Assembly: GCA_028281525.1 (NCBI GenBank)
Contig: JANQJR010000027.1
Location: 1-45,968 of the forward strand
DNA length: 45,968 nt
Direction: 5' to 3'
Origin: Magnetovibrio sp.
GTDB lineage: Bacteria > Pseudomonadota > Alphaproteobacteria > Rhodospirillales > Magnetovibrionaceae
Positions 34,874 to 43,130 of this stretch are shown here, piece after piece; the first letter of the stretch is position 1; every line of letters begins with the position of its first letter. The notes under the pieces are model-generated. The model saw nothing but the letters and a program-made list of their open reading frames with translations. It ran no database searches and had not been told where the DNA came from. Position numbers and translations under genes: made by a program.

Positions 34874-35347
34874 ATGGGCCGCAACGCCATTGAAACCGTG
34901 ATGGGCGCCGCCGTGTTGCTGGTTGCCGCCATGTTCCTCTACTTCGCCTACAACACCGCGCAAATCAAGGCGGTGACGGGCTACGAAGTTTCGGCGCGTT
35001 TTTTCAAGGTCGGTGGTTTGGCCAAGGGCTCCGACGTGCGCATCAGCGGCATCAAGGTCGGCACCGTATTGGACAACAAACTCGACCCGGTGACCTTCGA
35101 TGCGGTGGTGACCATGTCGATTCGGCCCGATATCGTCTTGCCTGCGGACACCACGGCGGTCATTTCGTCGAGCGGCATGTTGGGCGATAAGTACGTGATG
35201 TTGCTGCCGGGTGAGGCCGACGGCAAAATCGCCGCCGGGGGGCTGATCGAAAAGACCAAGGATTTTCGCTCCCTGGAAGATCAGGTCGGCGAAATCATCT
35301 TCCTCGCCACCGGCGGGGACGACGGCGGAAGCGGCGGCGGCCTGTAA
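34874..35347 (+). CDS. mlaD: MlaD-like MCE-domain protein, second copy
   Basis: A 157-aa protein with one membrane helix (about 9-27) and one MCE domain (about 38-120), including VGGLAKGSDVRISGIKVGTV and SSGMLGDKYVMLLPGEADG. Canonical MlaD length and ending fit this copy better than the first. It lies 3 bases after copy one, so both are co-translated, which suggests they may mix in a hetero-oligomeric ring or act with the same permease. The C-terminus is Gly/Asp-rich (GGDDGGSGGGL). The stop is followed by a PhaR-like half-site region. Confidence 0.88.
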   Translation: MGRNAIETVMGAAVLLVAAMFLYFAYNTAQIKAVTGYEVSARFFKVGGLAKGSDVRISGIKVGTVLDNKLDPVTFDAVVTMSIRPDIVLPADTTAVISSSGMLGDKYVMLLPGEADGKIAAGGLIEKTKDFRSLEDQVGEIIFLATGGDDGGSGGGL

Positions 35348-35366
35348 GCGCCGCCGTATGCTCCCG

Positions 35367-35419
35367 TATGCTGCAGCGCGAAATTGGGTTGCGCAATACA
35401 CGCGGTTTTCGTAGATAAT
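35367..35419 (+). promoter_or_regulatory. Candidate promoter of the methyltransferase, with PhaR-like half-site
   Basis: TATGCTGCAGCGC (35367-35379) is identical to the left 13 bases of the phasin operator, but the right arm is missing. TTGCGC (35389-35394) with TAGATA (35412-35417) is a possible -35/-10 pair (17 bp), and TTGCGCAA (35389-35396) is a palindrome. This is a weak call. Confidence 0.35.
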
Positions 35420-35454
35420 GTCTCTTCCCCAGGTTTGGTGAAAGAGACCTCCCT

Positions 35455-36213
35455 ATGATCAAAGCGAAGCAGACGTGGTCACCCGAGACCTATCTCCGTC
35501 ACGGGGTGTTCGTGTCCCTATTGGGCGAACCGGTGGTGCAGATTCTCAACCCCAAGGAAGGTGAGAAAATTCTCGATCTCGGCTGTGGGGAAGGCATCCT
35601 CACGGAAAAGATCATCGCAAGCGGCGCCGACGTATTGGGCGTGGACAACTCGGCCGAGTTGATTGAAGGCGCGCAGCACCGCGGCCTCAAAGTAGCGTGC
35701 ATCGACGCCTTGGAAATGACCTTTGATGAAGAGTTCGACGCGGTCTTTTCCAATGCCGCGCTGCACTGGATGAGCCCGCTCTCCAAAATCTTCGAAAACG
35801 TCTACCGCGCGCTCAAACCCGGCGGGCGGTTCGTCGCGGAAATGGGCGGTGCAGGCAACATCCAATCGATCCGCATGGCGCTGTATAACGCCTTGTCACG
35901 CCGGGGGGTCGACCCGACCCTGTACGACCCGTGGTCGTACTTGGGCGATTCATCCGCGCGCACGATGTTGGAGCGCGTCGGTTTCCAAGTGCGTTCCATC
36001 AACCTGATCCGCCGCCCGACCGACCTGCCGGGCGACATCGGGCCGTGGCTGGAAACGTTTGCCGGCAGTTTCATGCAAGCGATCCCCGAAGATCTGCACG
36101 AGGGCCTGATCGACGAAGTGCGCGACGCCTTACAACCGACACTTTTCGATCCACACAATAAGTGGGTGGCGGACTATGTCCGCCTTCGGTTTAAGGTTAT
36201 AAAGCCTGCATGA
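35455..36213 (+). CDS. Class I SAM-dependent methyltransferase
   Basis: A 252-aa cytoplasmic enzyme with the Rossmann-like motif ILDLGCGEG (39-47), acidic VDNS (63-66), and post-motif LHWM and LKPGGRFVAEMGG. The pattern LSKIFENVYRALKPGGRFV and the length resemble trans-aconitate methyltransferase and UbiE/COQ5-related proteins, but the substrate cannot be assigned. Its last 4 bases overlap the DUF2155 start (ATGA at 36210-36213), so the two are translationally coupled. In other alphaproteobacteria DUF2155 usually stands directly by aat and NDUFA12, so this gene and the mlaD pair may be insertions into that neighbourhood (inference). Confidence 0.85.
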   Translation: MIKAKQTWSPETYLRHGVFVSLLGEPVVQILNPKEGEKILDLGCGEGILTEKIIASGADVLGVDNSAELIEGAQHRGLKVACIDALEMTFDEEFDAVFSNAALHWMSPLSKIFENVYRALKPGGRFVAEMGGAGNIQSIRMALYNALSRRGVDPTLYDPWSYLGDSSARTMLERVGFQVRSINLIRRPTDLPGDIGPWLETFAGSFMQAIPEDLHEGLIDEVRDALQPTLFDPHNKWVADYVRLRFKVIKPA

Positions 36214-36653
36214 CGAATCGATTTCGCATCGGCCAAACGTTTTTATGGGCGTTTTTGATGTGGGCGGGCGGCGCTTTGGCGGCGGCTGCGCCCGCAAGCG
36301 CGGATTCTTACCGCACCGCCGTTCTGCAGGGCTTGGATAAGGTCACCGCGCGCGTCACCACTTTGGAAGCCGATTTGGGTGATGTGGTGCGCTTCGGCAC
36401 GCTGGAAGTCATCGTGCGCCATTGCGACAAGCGTCCGCCGGAAGAAACCCCGGAAAGTGCGGCGTTTCTGGATGTCTGGGAAGTGCGCCCGGGCGAGGCC
36501 GCCATGGGGCTGTTTCGCGGTTGGATGTTCGCGTCCAGCCCCGGCTTGAACGCGCTGGAGCACCCGGTCTACGACGTGTGGCTTAAGGACTGCGCGAACA
36601 AGATTTCCAATTCCGAAGAAAGCTCGCCGGCGGAAACGTCTGCCGGGAACTGA
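36210..36653 (+). CDS. DUF2155 exported protein
   Basis: A 147-aa exported protein. The signal peptide (about 1-30, ending ASA) precedes the DUF2155 domain, recognisable by LDKVTARVTTLEADLG, FGTLEVIVRHCDKRPPEE, AAFLDVWE and FRGWMFASSPGLNALEHPVYDVWLKDC in successive blocks. Its role is not known; it is a conserved periplasmic protein of alphaproteobacteria. Two Cys (in RHCDKRP and KDCANK) might form a disulfide. Its 3' end overlaps the aat gene on the other strand by 85 bp. Confidence 0.88.
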   Translation: MTNRFRIGQTFLWAFLMWAGGALAAAAPASADSYRTAVLQGLDKVTARVTTLEADLGDVVRFGTLEVIVRHCDKRPPEETPESAAFLDVWEVRPGEAAMGLFRGWMFASSPGLNALEHPVYDVWLKDCANKISNSEESSPAETSAGN

Positions 36654-37279
36654 GCCTCTGAGCCGAGCGCGCGTTCCAGCTTTTCCAGGTATTCCCGCGC
36701 GGCGATTTCCTGCCCGCCCATGCTTTCCAGGTGTTCGGTCAGAAACTGAGTGTCGAGCAGGGCGTAGCCGCCGAGCCTCAAGCGCGCGACCAGGTGCACC
36801 AACGCCACCTTGGATGCGTTGGGCACGCGTGAAAACATGCTTTCGCCCATGAACGCGCTGCGCAGGCTGATGCCGTAAAGCCCGCCGACCAGTTCGCGGC
36901 CATCCGGCCCGTTTTGCCAGCATTCGATGGAATGGGCGAGGCCGAGGTCGTGCATTTCACAGTACGCGCGGATGATCTCGTCATTGATCCAGGTGCCTAT
37001 GGTGCCGTCTTGGCCGGGGCGGGGTTCGGCGCAGGCCTCGATGACGTGCGCGAAGGCTTGATCGGCGGAGACTTCGAAGTCGCCGCGGCGCAAGACCTTT
37101 CTCAAAGACTTCGAGATGTGCAGCCCATCCAGCGGAATCACGCCGCGCAGTTCCGGATCGACCCAGAAGATGGTTGGATCGCTGCGCGCCTCGGACATGG
37201 GAAACACACCCGCCGCATACGCGCGCACGAGGATTTCGGGCGTCAGTCTGTGCGGTCCGGGGATGGGGCGTGCGGCCAT
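36569..37279 (-). CDS. aat: Leucyl/phenylalanyl-tRNA-protein transferase
   Basis: A 236-aa cytoplasmic enzyme that adds Leu or Phe to proteins with N-terminal Arg or Lys, making N-degrons for ClpS-ClpAP (encoded at 16.1-18.9 kb). The motifs AYAAGVFPM, FWVDPELRGVIPLDG, TWINDEIIRAYCEMHDLGLA, SIECW, LVGGLYGISLRSAFMGESMF and LLDTQFLTEHLESMGG are intact. The start at Met 37279 (MAARPIPGPHRLTPE) is preferred to 37312. The last 28 codons overlap the DUF2155 gene head-on. Confidence 0.94.
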   Translation of the reverse strand: MAARPIPGPHRLTPEILVRAYAAGVFPMSEARSDPTIFWVDPELRGVIPLDGLHISKSLRKVLRRGDFEVSADQAFAHVIEACAEPRPGQDGTIGTWINDEIIRAYCEMHDLGLAHSIECWQNGPDGRELVGGLYGISLRSAFMGESMFSRVPNASKVALVHLVARLRLGGYALLDTQFLTEHLESMGGQEIAAREYLEKLERALGSEAQFPADVSAGELSSELEILFAQSLSHTS

Positions 37280-37436
37280 AAAGCAAGTCCAAAGTTGTCG
37301 GTTGCATGCCAATATACGGCATTTCCACGCGTGTGCACGATTTCAGAATAATTTGAATGTATACAGGCAATGGTGTTACCCTTTGAGGGTCTGACCCAAA
37401 AGCTCACAAAAACAACGCAAGAATAGGAGCCTCGTC

Positions 37437-37811
37437 ATGCCGCCACTGGTCCGCTTTCTCTTGATTCACGCCGCCATCGGCTTTTCCATCGCGTTCGTCT
37501 TCGTCGCCATGCTTATGGTGTTTAACGTCAACGGATTGTGGACACTGATGTCGACGTCCGAGTTGGGCCTTTTGGCGTTGATCATGCTGACCGTGTTCAG
37601 CGGGCTGACCTTCGGTGGTGTACAGGTCAGCATTGCGGTGATGATGATGGGCGAAGAGACCGCGCCCAAGGACCCGAACGGCGGCCTGATGCGCCGCGCC
37701 TGGTGCGCCGTGCGGGCTTGGTTGGCCGTGCCGCCTGCAGGCCGGCAACGTGAAGCGGTTCCCGTACCGGTTCGCGCCGACACGAAAAAGCGCCGCCCAC
37801 GCGGATACTGA
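37437..37811 (+). CDS. Small membrane protein, hypothetical
   Basis: A 124-aa protein with two clear membrane helices (about 6-30 and 41-72, the second split by GLTFGGVQ) and a basic C-terminal tail (after 84, ending KKRRPRGY), which by the positive-inside rule faces the cytoplasm. The start ATG 37437 has TAGGAGC 9-15 bases ahead. A GGGTC-T-GACCC motif (37388-37398), another repeat end, lies upstream. I do not recognise a family. Confidence 0.72.
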   Translation: MPPLVRFLLIHAAIGFSIAFVFVAMLMVFNVNGLWTLMSTSELGLLALIMLTVFSGLTFGGVQVSIAVMMMGEETAPKDPNGGLMRRAWCAVRAWLAVPPAGRQREAVPVPVRADTKKRRPRGY

Positions 37812-37852
37812 ACTCTTTAATTTAGGCGGTACCCGAGGTCGCCGCATAAAAA

Positions 37853-37873
37853 ACGCCCCCGTTTTGGGGGCGT
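37853..37873 (-). terminator. Terminator of the 36-aa gene
   Basis: ACGCCCCC/GGGGGCGT form a perfect 8-bp stem. On the minus strand it is followed by a T-run, just after the stop of the small gene. It may also slow plus-strand transcripts from the small membrane protein gene. Confidence 0.82.
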
Positions 37874-37899
37874 TCGTTTGTGCGGTATGGGGGGGAGCC

Positions 37900-38010
37900 T
37901 TAGAGCAGGCCCAGGTGATCACCGAAAAATAACCAGCCCAGCATCACGGCGCCGATGAGAACGAAGGTGAGGGGGAGGTTGTCGCTACCCAGACTTTTAA
38001 TGAAGTCCAT
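37900..38010 (-). CDS. 36-aa single-span membrane peptide
   Basis: This small gene is too short for a standard ORF filter. The frame has ATG 38010, an ideal GGAG (38019-38022 on the plus strand as CTCC) six to seven bases ahead, and stop TAA at 37900. The peptide starts MDFIKSLGSDN, continues with one hydrophobic helix of about 16-18 residues (LPLTFVLIGAVMLGWLFF, 12-29), and ends GDHLGLL. A terminator follows 27 bp later. Its form resembles small regulatory or subunit peptides such as cytochrome oxidase or transporter accessory peptides, but no family was recognised. Complete signals make it a likely real gene. Confidence 0.72.
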   Translation of the reverse strand: MDFIKSLGSDNLPLTFVLIGAVMLGWLFFGDHLGLL

Positions 38011-38274
38011 TCTGTTTCTCCTTTGAAGAGGCTCATGCTTAGGGGGAGGAGGGGGGACCATCTCAGATTTCAGGTTTATGTCAATAAGATTGTTCTAATG
38101 TTAGAAAATTATGCAACCTATGGAGATGAAATGGTTTTGAGCCGCGTGTTAAGGCTGTGCGGAACGCGTAGCGCGTGTCGTGATTTGCATGCAAGATGTC
38201 GCCTTGTGCTAGTTTCATAAGGCGGGGGCGTGGGTAAGCTGGTCCCATCTTTGCAGTTCAGGTGAAAGGCTGTG

Positions 38275-39276
38275 ATGGTGCACAAAGCGGAAAAATATAT
38301 TGTCGATATCGGCTGGAAGCTTTTGCTCAAGGAGTTGGGCGTGCGGCCCGAAGACATGTTGCGCCACGCCCAGTTGCCGCTGGACTTTTTCAGCCGTAAA
38401 ACGCCGACGCTGGACACGCAGGAGTACTTTCGTCTGTGGAATGCGGCGGCGCACTTGATGGGGGATGACGAGTTGTTTCCCATGCGCATCGCCCAGGCTT
38501 TCACCCCGGAAGTGTTCAACCCACCGATTTTTGCGTCTTTTTGCAGCCCCGATCTCAACACCGCCCTGATGCGTCTGGCGCAATACAGGCCCCTGGTCTG
38601 CCCCATGCACTTGGTCGTCGCCAAGATGGACAATCATACCCAGGTGACCATCGAAGGGCCGCCGCACAATGATGCGCCGCCCGCGTCCATGATCGCCATG
38701 GATCTGGTGTGGTTCGTGCACTTGGCGCGCATGGCGACGCGTGAACGCATCCAACCTGCGGCGGTGTACAGCTCTGTGCCCATTCCCGGCGTGCAGGCGT
38801 ATGAGGATTATTTCGGCGCGCGCGTCCAACGCGGCAACGTCAACGCGGTGTGCTTTTACGCCGAAGACGCGGCGAAACCGTTCCTCAGCGCCAACGAAAG
38901 CATGTGGCAAGTGTTCGACGCGGAATTGCAAACGCGCTTGGCCGATTTGGAGGTGGGCGCAGGCTACGGGGAACGCGTGCGGGCGTGTCTTATGGAGATT
39001 ATGGCGGGCGGCAAGTGCTCTATCGACGATGTGGCGGGCGCGCTCGCCATCACGCCGCGCACATTGCAGCGCCGCCTGAAAGACGAAGGCACCACCTTCC
39101 AGAAAATCCTCAATGCCCTTAGGGAAGATTTGGCGCGTCATTACCTGACCAACACGCGCTACAGCAGTGCGGAGATTTCCTTCCTTCTCGGCTACGACGA
39201 CCCCAATTCCTTCTTCCGCGCGTTCCATGCCTGGACCGGGCAGACGCCGGAAGCCGTGCGCGACGTGCGGCATTGA
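38275..39276 (+). CDS. AraC-family transcription regulator (OruR/ArgR-like)
   Basis: A 333-aa DNA-binding regulator. The N-terminal ligand-sensing domain (arabinose_bd/DUF-type, about 1-215) matches OruR-like regulators, and the C-terminal AraC HTH (about 230-325) includes IDDVAGALAITPRTLQRRLK and the family end block YSSAEISFLLGYDDPNSFFRAF followed by WTGQTPEAVR. It recognises DNA with two helix-turn-helix units, often activating next to its own gene. The start is ATG 38275 (GTG 38272 in frame next to it), with GGTGAAAGG ahead. Neighbours give no clear target; a small lipoprotein remnant and a chemoreceptor follow. Confidence 0.9.
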   Translation: MVHKAEKYIVDIGWKLLLKELGVRPEDMLRHAQLPLDFFSRKTPTLDTQEYFRLWNAAAHLMGDDELFPMRIAQAFTPEVFNPPIFASFCSPDLNTALMRLAQYRPLVCPMHLVVAKMDNHTQVTIEGPPHNDAPPASMIAMDLVWFVHLARMATRERIQPAAVYSSVPIPGVQAYEDYFGARVQRGNVNAVCFYAEDAAKPFLSANESMWQVFDAELQTRLADLEVGAGYGERVRACLMEIMAGGKCSIDDVAGALAITPRTLQRRLKDEGTTFQKILNALREDLARHYLTNTRYSSAEISFLLGYDDPNSFFRAFHAWTGQTPEAVRDVRH

Positions 39277-39289
39277 CACCGTGAACACC

Positions 39290-39432
39290 ATGAAGAAGAC
39301 ATTTCCTGGCTGTTTGTATTGATGTTGCTGCCGGTGGCGGGGTGTACCGCGGTGCTCGCCAGCCCACCGGTGCCCACGGCGCGGATATCAATTTATGCGA
39401 TAGGCATCATCCGAAGTGCTTATTTTCGTTGA
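39290..39432 (+). pseudogene. Lipoprotein remnant, probably frameshifted
   Basis: After the AraC gene, ATG 39290 opens MKKTFP and soon stops in its frame. One frame over, TGG 39307 starts a clear lipoprotein signal: WLFVLMLLPVAGC (lipobox AGC) and about 28 more residues to TGA 39430. A one-base insertion near AAGAAG would join the two as MKK plus the signal. The combined product is only about 45 residues, similar to small entericidin-like lipoproteins. It could also be chance; no homologue was checked. Confidence 0.35.
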
Positions 39433-39534
39433 AATGAAAGGTCTAAAACCTTCGCTCTATTGACATAAAATTGTGCGCCCCCTAAGGTGTAAAAAACATA
39501 CTATAAAAGTCGGGTAAAACAGGGGGTTACTGGC

Positions 39535-41559
39535 GTGAACGGAGCTAACACGCAGTCCCAACATGGGATCAGCCTATCGCATGTCTCGCTGGTCGCCGGC
39601 GCGGTGCTTTTGATTGTCATTGTTGGCGTTGGCGCAGTTTCCGCGCCGAAGCTGCTTCATGTCAAAGCCATGACCGAAAAGCAAGCCATCAACGCGCCGC
39701 GTGCCAGCGAACAGCAGCGCCTCGCCATGATGGCCGAGCAAATGTCCAAATATGGCCGCGACGCCATTGAGTCGCCGGACGAAGAAAAGCGTTCGATCGC
39801 GTTCGCCCAATTCGAACAGAACGCGGACTTCATCCTGGCGTCCGAGGTGATCGACGACAAAACCCAGGTCGAAGAGGTGCTGAACGCTCTGACCCTGGCT
39901 TCCGACATCACCGAGGATACCTACGAGCTGATTTTGGAGCAGAACGAAATCGTCGACCGTGCGCCCAAGCTGGTCTACGAAATCAATCTGGCCTTGGCCC
40001 CGGTGATGGATATCGATCTGTCGTCCGATACCGATGCGTTGATCGCCGCGCAGTCCATGCTGTTGGCCTTGCGCGATGCTCAAGGTGTGCTGGAAACCCT
40101 GCCGCAGGTCCACGATGAAGCCCAGGTGATGAAGCCATTCATTGCATACCGCAGCGCCACCCGCCGTGTCGATGCGGCGCGCGAAGCCTTGGAAGATTCA
40201 CCGGAAGACTTCAGCAATTTGGACGAATTGATCGTGGAGTTGAAGGAAAACGAAAGCATCTTCGATCTGCGCAAGGAAATCATCGTCAAGGAAGCGGAAG
40301 TCGCTGCGGCGACCGGCGAAGCCAATACGAAGATCAGTCAAACCGTGTTTGCCCTGGTGAACTCCGCCAATGAAGCGTCCGAGCAGATTCTGCAAGACAC
40401 CAACCAAATCAAGCAACAGACCAATTTTCTGATGACCGTTCTCGCCATCGGCGCGGCGGCGCTTCTGGGCGTGATGGTGGCCGTCGGCTTGCTTTCGCAA
40501 ATGCATATCCTCAAACCGCTGCGGGCTTATAGCCGTCAATTGCGTCAATTGGTGTCTGGTGGTGGTGATACCGGCGGCAAAATGATCAAGGCCAAACTGG
40601 CCGAGTTTCAGGATCTTGGCGCGGCTGCGGAATCGTTGCGTGAGGCCGCCGCCCATCGCGCCGAAGCCAGGCAACGCGAAGAAGAGTTGGCCCGCCAGGC
40701 GGAACAGGAACGCCGCCAGACCCTGCAGGAACTGGCCGATCACTTTCAGGAAAATGTCGGCGGCGTGGTTCACGCGGTGTCCGAAGCGGCGTCCGAAATG
40801 CACGATTCCGCCAATGCCATGTTGAAGAGCACGGACGAAACATCGAACATGTCGTCTACGGTGGCGAGCGCATCCGAAGAGGCGTCCACCAATGTGCAGA
40901 CGGTGGCGTCTGCGGCGGAGGAACTGTCCAGTTCCATCTCCGAAATCTCGCGCCAGGTGGCGCAGTCGACGCAGATTGCCGGCACCGCCGTGGCCGAAGT
41001 GGACAACGCCAATCAAAAGGTTCAGGGCTTGGCTGAAGCGGCCAACAAGATCGGCGAAGTGGTGGCCCTGATCACCGACATCGCGGACCAGACCAACTTG
41101 CTGGCGCTGAACGCGACCATCGAAGCGGCGCGCGCGGGTGAGGCCGGCAAGGGCTTCGCGGTGGTGGCATCCGAAGTCAAGAACTTGGCCAATCAGACCG
41201 CCAAGGCGACGGAAGAAATCTCCGCCCAGATCGGCGGTATTCAGGGCGCGACCCAGGATGCGGTCACCGCCATTGGTTCCATCGGCGGCACCATTGCACA
41301 GATCAACGAAATCGCCTCGGCCATCGCCGCCGCCGTCGAAGAACAAGGTGCGGCGACGCAGGAAATCGCGCGCAACGTCGAACGCGCTGCTGCCGGCTCC
41401 CACGAGGTCACCTCCAACATCAGCGGCATGCAGGGCGCGTGTCAGTCCAGTGGCGCGTCGGCCAACCAGATGCTGGCATCCGCGGATGCCCTGGCGCAGC
41501 AGTCCGAGGTTCTGCGCAACGAAGTGGATCAGTTCTTGAGCAACATCCGCACCGGCTGA
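39535..41559 (+). CDS. Methyl-accepting chemotaxis protein
   Basis: A 674-aa chemoreceptor. Membrane helices lie at about 15-37 and 298-320, bracketing a long helical periplasmic domain (40-297) full of Glu/Asp with DDKTQVEEVL and ESPDEEKR, probably a four-helix ligand sensor. A HAMP-like region, a coiled linker (RAEARQREEELARQAEQERR), and the signalling module follow, with the near-invariant tip IADQTNLLALNATIEAARAG. The C-terminal end lacks a NWETF pentapeptide. It starts at GTG 39535 with AGGGGG ahead. A TTGACA (39460) could be the -35, but the -10 is poor. Confidence 0.93.
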   Translation: MNGANTQSQHGISLSHVSLVAGAVLLIVIVGVGAVSAPKLLHVKAMTEKQAINAPRASEQQRLAMMAEQMSKYGRDAIESPDEEKRSIAFAQFEQNADFILASEVIDDKTQVEEVLNALTLASDITEDTYELILEQNEIVDRAPKLVYEINLALAPVMDIDLSSDTDALIAAQSMLLALRDAQGVLETLPQVHDEAQVMKPFIAYRSATRRVDAAREALEDSPEDFSNLDELIVELKENESIFDLRKEIIVKEAEVAAATGEANTKISQTVFALVNSANEASEQILQDTNQIKQQTNFLMTVLAIGAAALLGVMVAVGLLSQMHILKPLRAYSRQLRQLVSGGGDTGGKMIKAKLAEFQDLGAAAESLREAAAHRAEARQREEELARQAEQERRQTLQELADHFQENVGGVVHAVSEAASEMHDSANAMLKSTDETSNMSSTVASASEEASTNVQTVASAAEELSSSISEISRQVAQSTQIAGTAVAEVDNANQKVQGLAEAANKIGEVVALITDIADQTNLLALNATIEAARAGEAGKGFAVVASEVKNLANQTAKATEEISAQIGGIQGATQDAVTAIGSIGGTIAQINEIASAIAAAVEEQGAATQEIARNVERAAAGSHEVTSNISGMQGACQSSGASANQMLASADALAQQSEVLRNEVDQFLSNIRTG

Positions 41560-41591
41560 TCGCTCTCGGTTCGCGCCTTCCCAAATCAAAT

Positions 41592-41622
41592 GCCCCGCCG
41601 TCTCGGACGTGCGGGGCGTTTT
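41592..41622 (+). terminator. Terminator after the chemoreceptor gene
   Basis: GCCCCGC/GCGGGGC form a 7-bp stem around a 12-base loop, followed by GTTTTGTT. The converging accC gene ends at 41651. Confidence 0.75.
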
Positions 41623-41650
41623 GTTATTTAGGGCGGGGATTGGTTGCTGC

Positions 41651-42997
41651 TTAGTCCATATCCTCTTCCATGAACTGTTCCAGCCAGTGGATGTCGTAAT
41701 CACCGTCGATGACGTTGGGTGCGGTGACCAGTTTCTGATGCAGCGGAATGGTCGTCTTCAGCCCGTCGATCACGTATTCCGACAGCGCACGGCGCAGGCG
41801 CATCAGGCACTCGTTGCGGTTGGTGCCGTGCACAATCAGTTTGGCGATCATGCTGTCGTAGTGCGGCGGCACGTTGTAGCCGGTGTAAAGGCCTGAGTCG
41901 ACGCGCACGCCCAACCCGCCCGGCGCATGGTAGATGCCAACCTTGCCGGGACACGGCATGAAGGTTTCCGGGTCTTCCGCGTTGATGCGGCATTCGATCG
42001 CGTGGCCGATGAACGGAATGTCGTCTTGCGTATAGCCCAGCGGTGCGCCGGCGGCGATGCGGATCATTTCGCGCACCAGGTCCAGGCGTGTAATCGCTTC
42101 GGTGACCGGGTGTTCGACCTGCAGGCGGGTGTTCATTTCGATGAAGTAGAACTGTCCGTTCTCATACAGGAATTCGATGGTCCCGGCGGAACGGTAACCG
42201 ATCTTCTGGGCCGCGGTGGCGGCGATGGCGCCGATTTCGTCGCGTTGCTCTTTGTTCAGGGCGGGGGAGGGCGCTTCCTCCAGAACCTTTTGGTGGCGGC
42301 GCTGGAGCGAGCAATCGCGCTCGCCCAAATGCACCACGTTGCCGTGGTTGTCGGCGAGGATTTGAATCTCGATGTGGCGCGGTTTGCCCAAGTATTTTTC
42401 GATATACACTTCCGGATTGCCGAACGCGCTTTCGGCTTCGGAGCGCGCGGAGCGGAATGCCAGCTCCAAATCATCGGCGCTTTCGGCGAGCTTCATGCCG
42501 CGTCCGCCGCCGCCGGCGGTGGCTTTGATGATGACCGGATAGCCGATCTCATCGGCGACCTTGACGGCGTCTTCATAGGTTTCCACGCCGCCGTCCGATC
42601 CCGGCACCACGGGAATACCGGCTTTCATCACGGCGTCTTTGGCCGCGATCTTGTCGCCCATCAGTGTGATGTGTTCGGCGGTGGGGCCGATGAAGACGAA
42701 ACCGTGCTCTTCGACCATGGCGGCGAAGTCGGCGTTTTCCGACAAGAAGCCATAACCTGGATGGATCGCGTCCGCGCCGGAAATCTGCGCCGCCGATAGG
42801 ATCGCGGCGACGTTAAGATAACTGTCCTTGGCGGGTGCAGGGCCGATACATACCGATTCGTCAGCCAAGCGCACGTGCATGGCGTCTTCGTCCGCCGTGG
42901 AATGCACGGCCACGGTACGGATGCCCATTTCGCGACATGCGCGCAGAATGCGCAGTGCGATTTCACCCCGGTTGGCGATGAGGACTTTGTCGAACAT
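41651..42997 (-). CDS. accC: Biotin carboxylase subunit of acetyl-CoA carboxylase
   Basis: A 448-aa ATP-grasp enzyme carboxylating biotin on AccB, the first step of fatty acid synthesis. The signature [16 protein letters not shown], the Gly-rich ATP loop [24 protein letters not shown] and [16 protein letters not shown] are intact. It lies downstream of accB. The 133-bp accB-accC gap has a 14-bp stem that overlaps the accC ribosome binding site. The gap is longer than usual. Confidence 0.97.
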   Translation of the reverse strand: MFDKVLIANRGEIALRILRACREMGIRTVAVHSTADEDAMHVRLADESVCIGPAPAKDSYLNVAAILSAAQISGADAIHPGYGFLSENADFAAMVEEHGFVFIGPTAEHITLMGDKIAAKDAVMKAGIPVVPGSDGGVETYEDAVKVADEIGYPVIIKATAGGGGRGMKLAESADDLELAFRSARSEAESAFGNPEVYIEKYLGKPRHIEIQILADNHGNVVHLGERDCSLQRRHQKVLEEAPSPALNKEQRDEIGAIAATAAQKIGYRSAGTIEFLYENGQFYFIEMNTRLQVEHPVTEAITRLDLVREMIRIAAGAPLGYTQDDIPFIGHAIECRINAEDPETFMPCPGKVGIYHAPGGLGVRVDSGLYTGYNVPPHYDSMIAKLIVHGTNRNECLMRLRRALSEYVIDGLKTTIPLHQKLVTAPNVIDGDYDIHWLEQFMEEDMD

Positions 42998-43000
42998 CCT

Positions 43001-43033
43001 TTAATCCCCCAATTTACAATTGGTTGGGATTAA
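43001..43033 (-). promoter_or_regulatory. Hairpin covering the accC ribosome binding site
   Basis: On the minus strand TTAATCCC-AA-CCAATT, loop GTA, AATTGG-GGGATTAA pairs over 14 bp with a two-base bulge. Its 3' arm is the purine-rich region GGGGGATTAA that ends 3 bases before the accC ATG. Folding would hide the Shine-Dalgarno sequence. Confidence 0.65.
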
Positions 43034-43130
43034 GACCCCAAAGGGCCACTTCGGAAGCACCGCTTCCAGGGTGGGGACCTCTTCGAGCGCTTCTGGCGCG
43101 AGGGAGGTGGGTTTGAACATTCAGGGCCCC

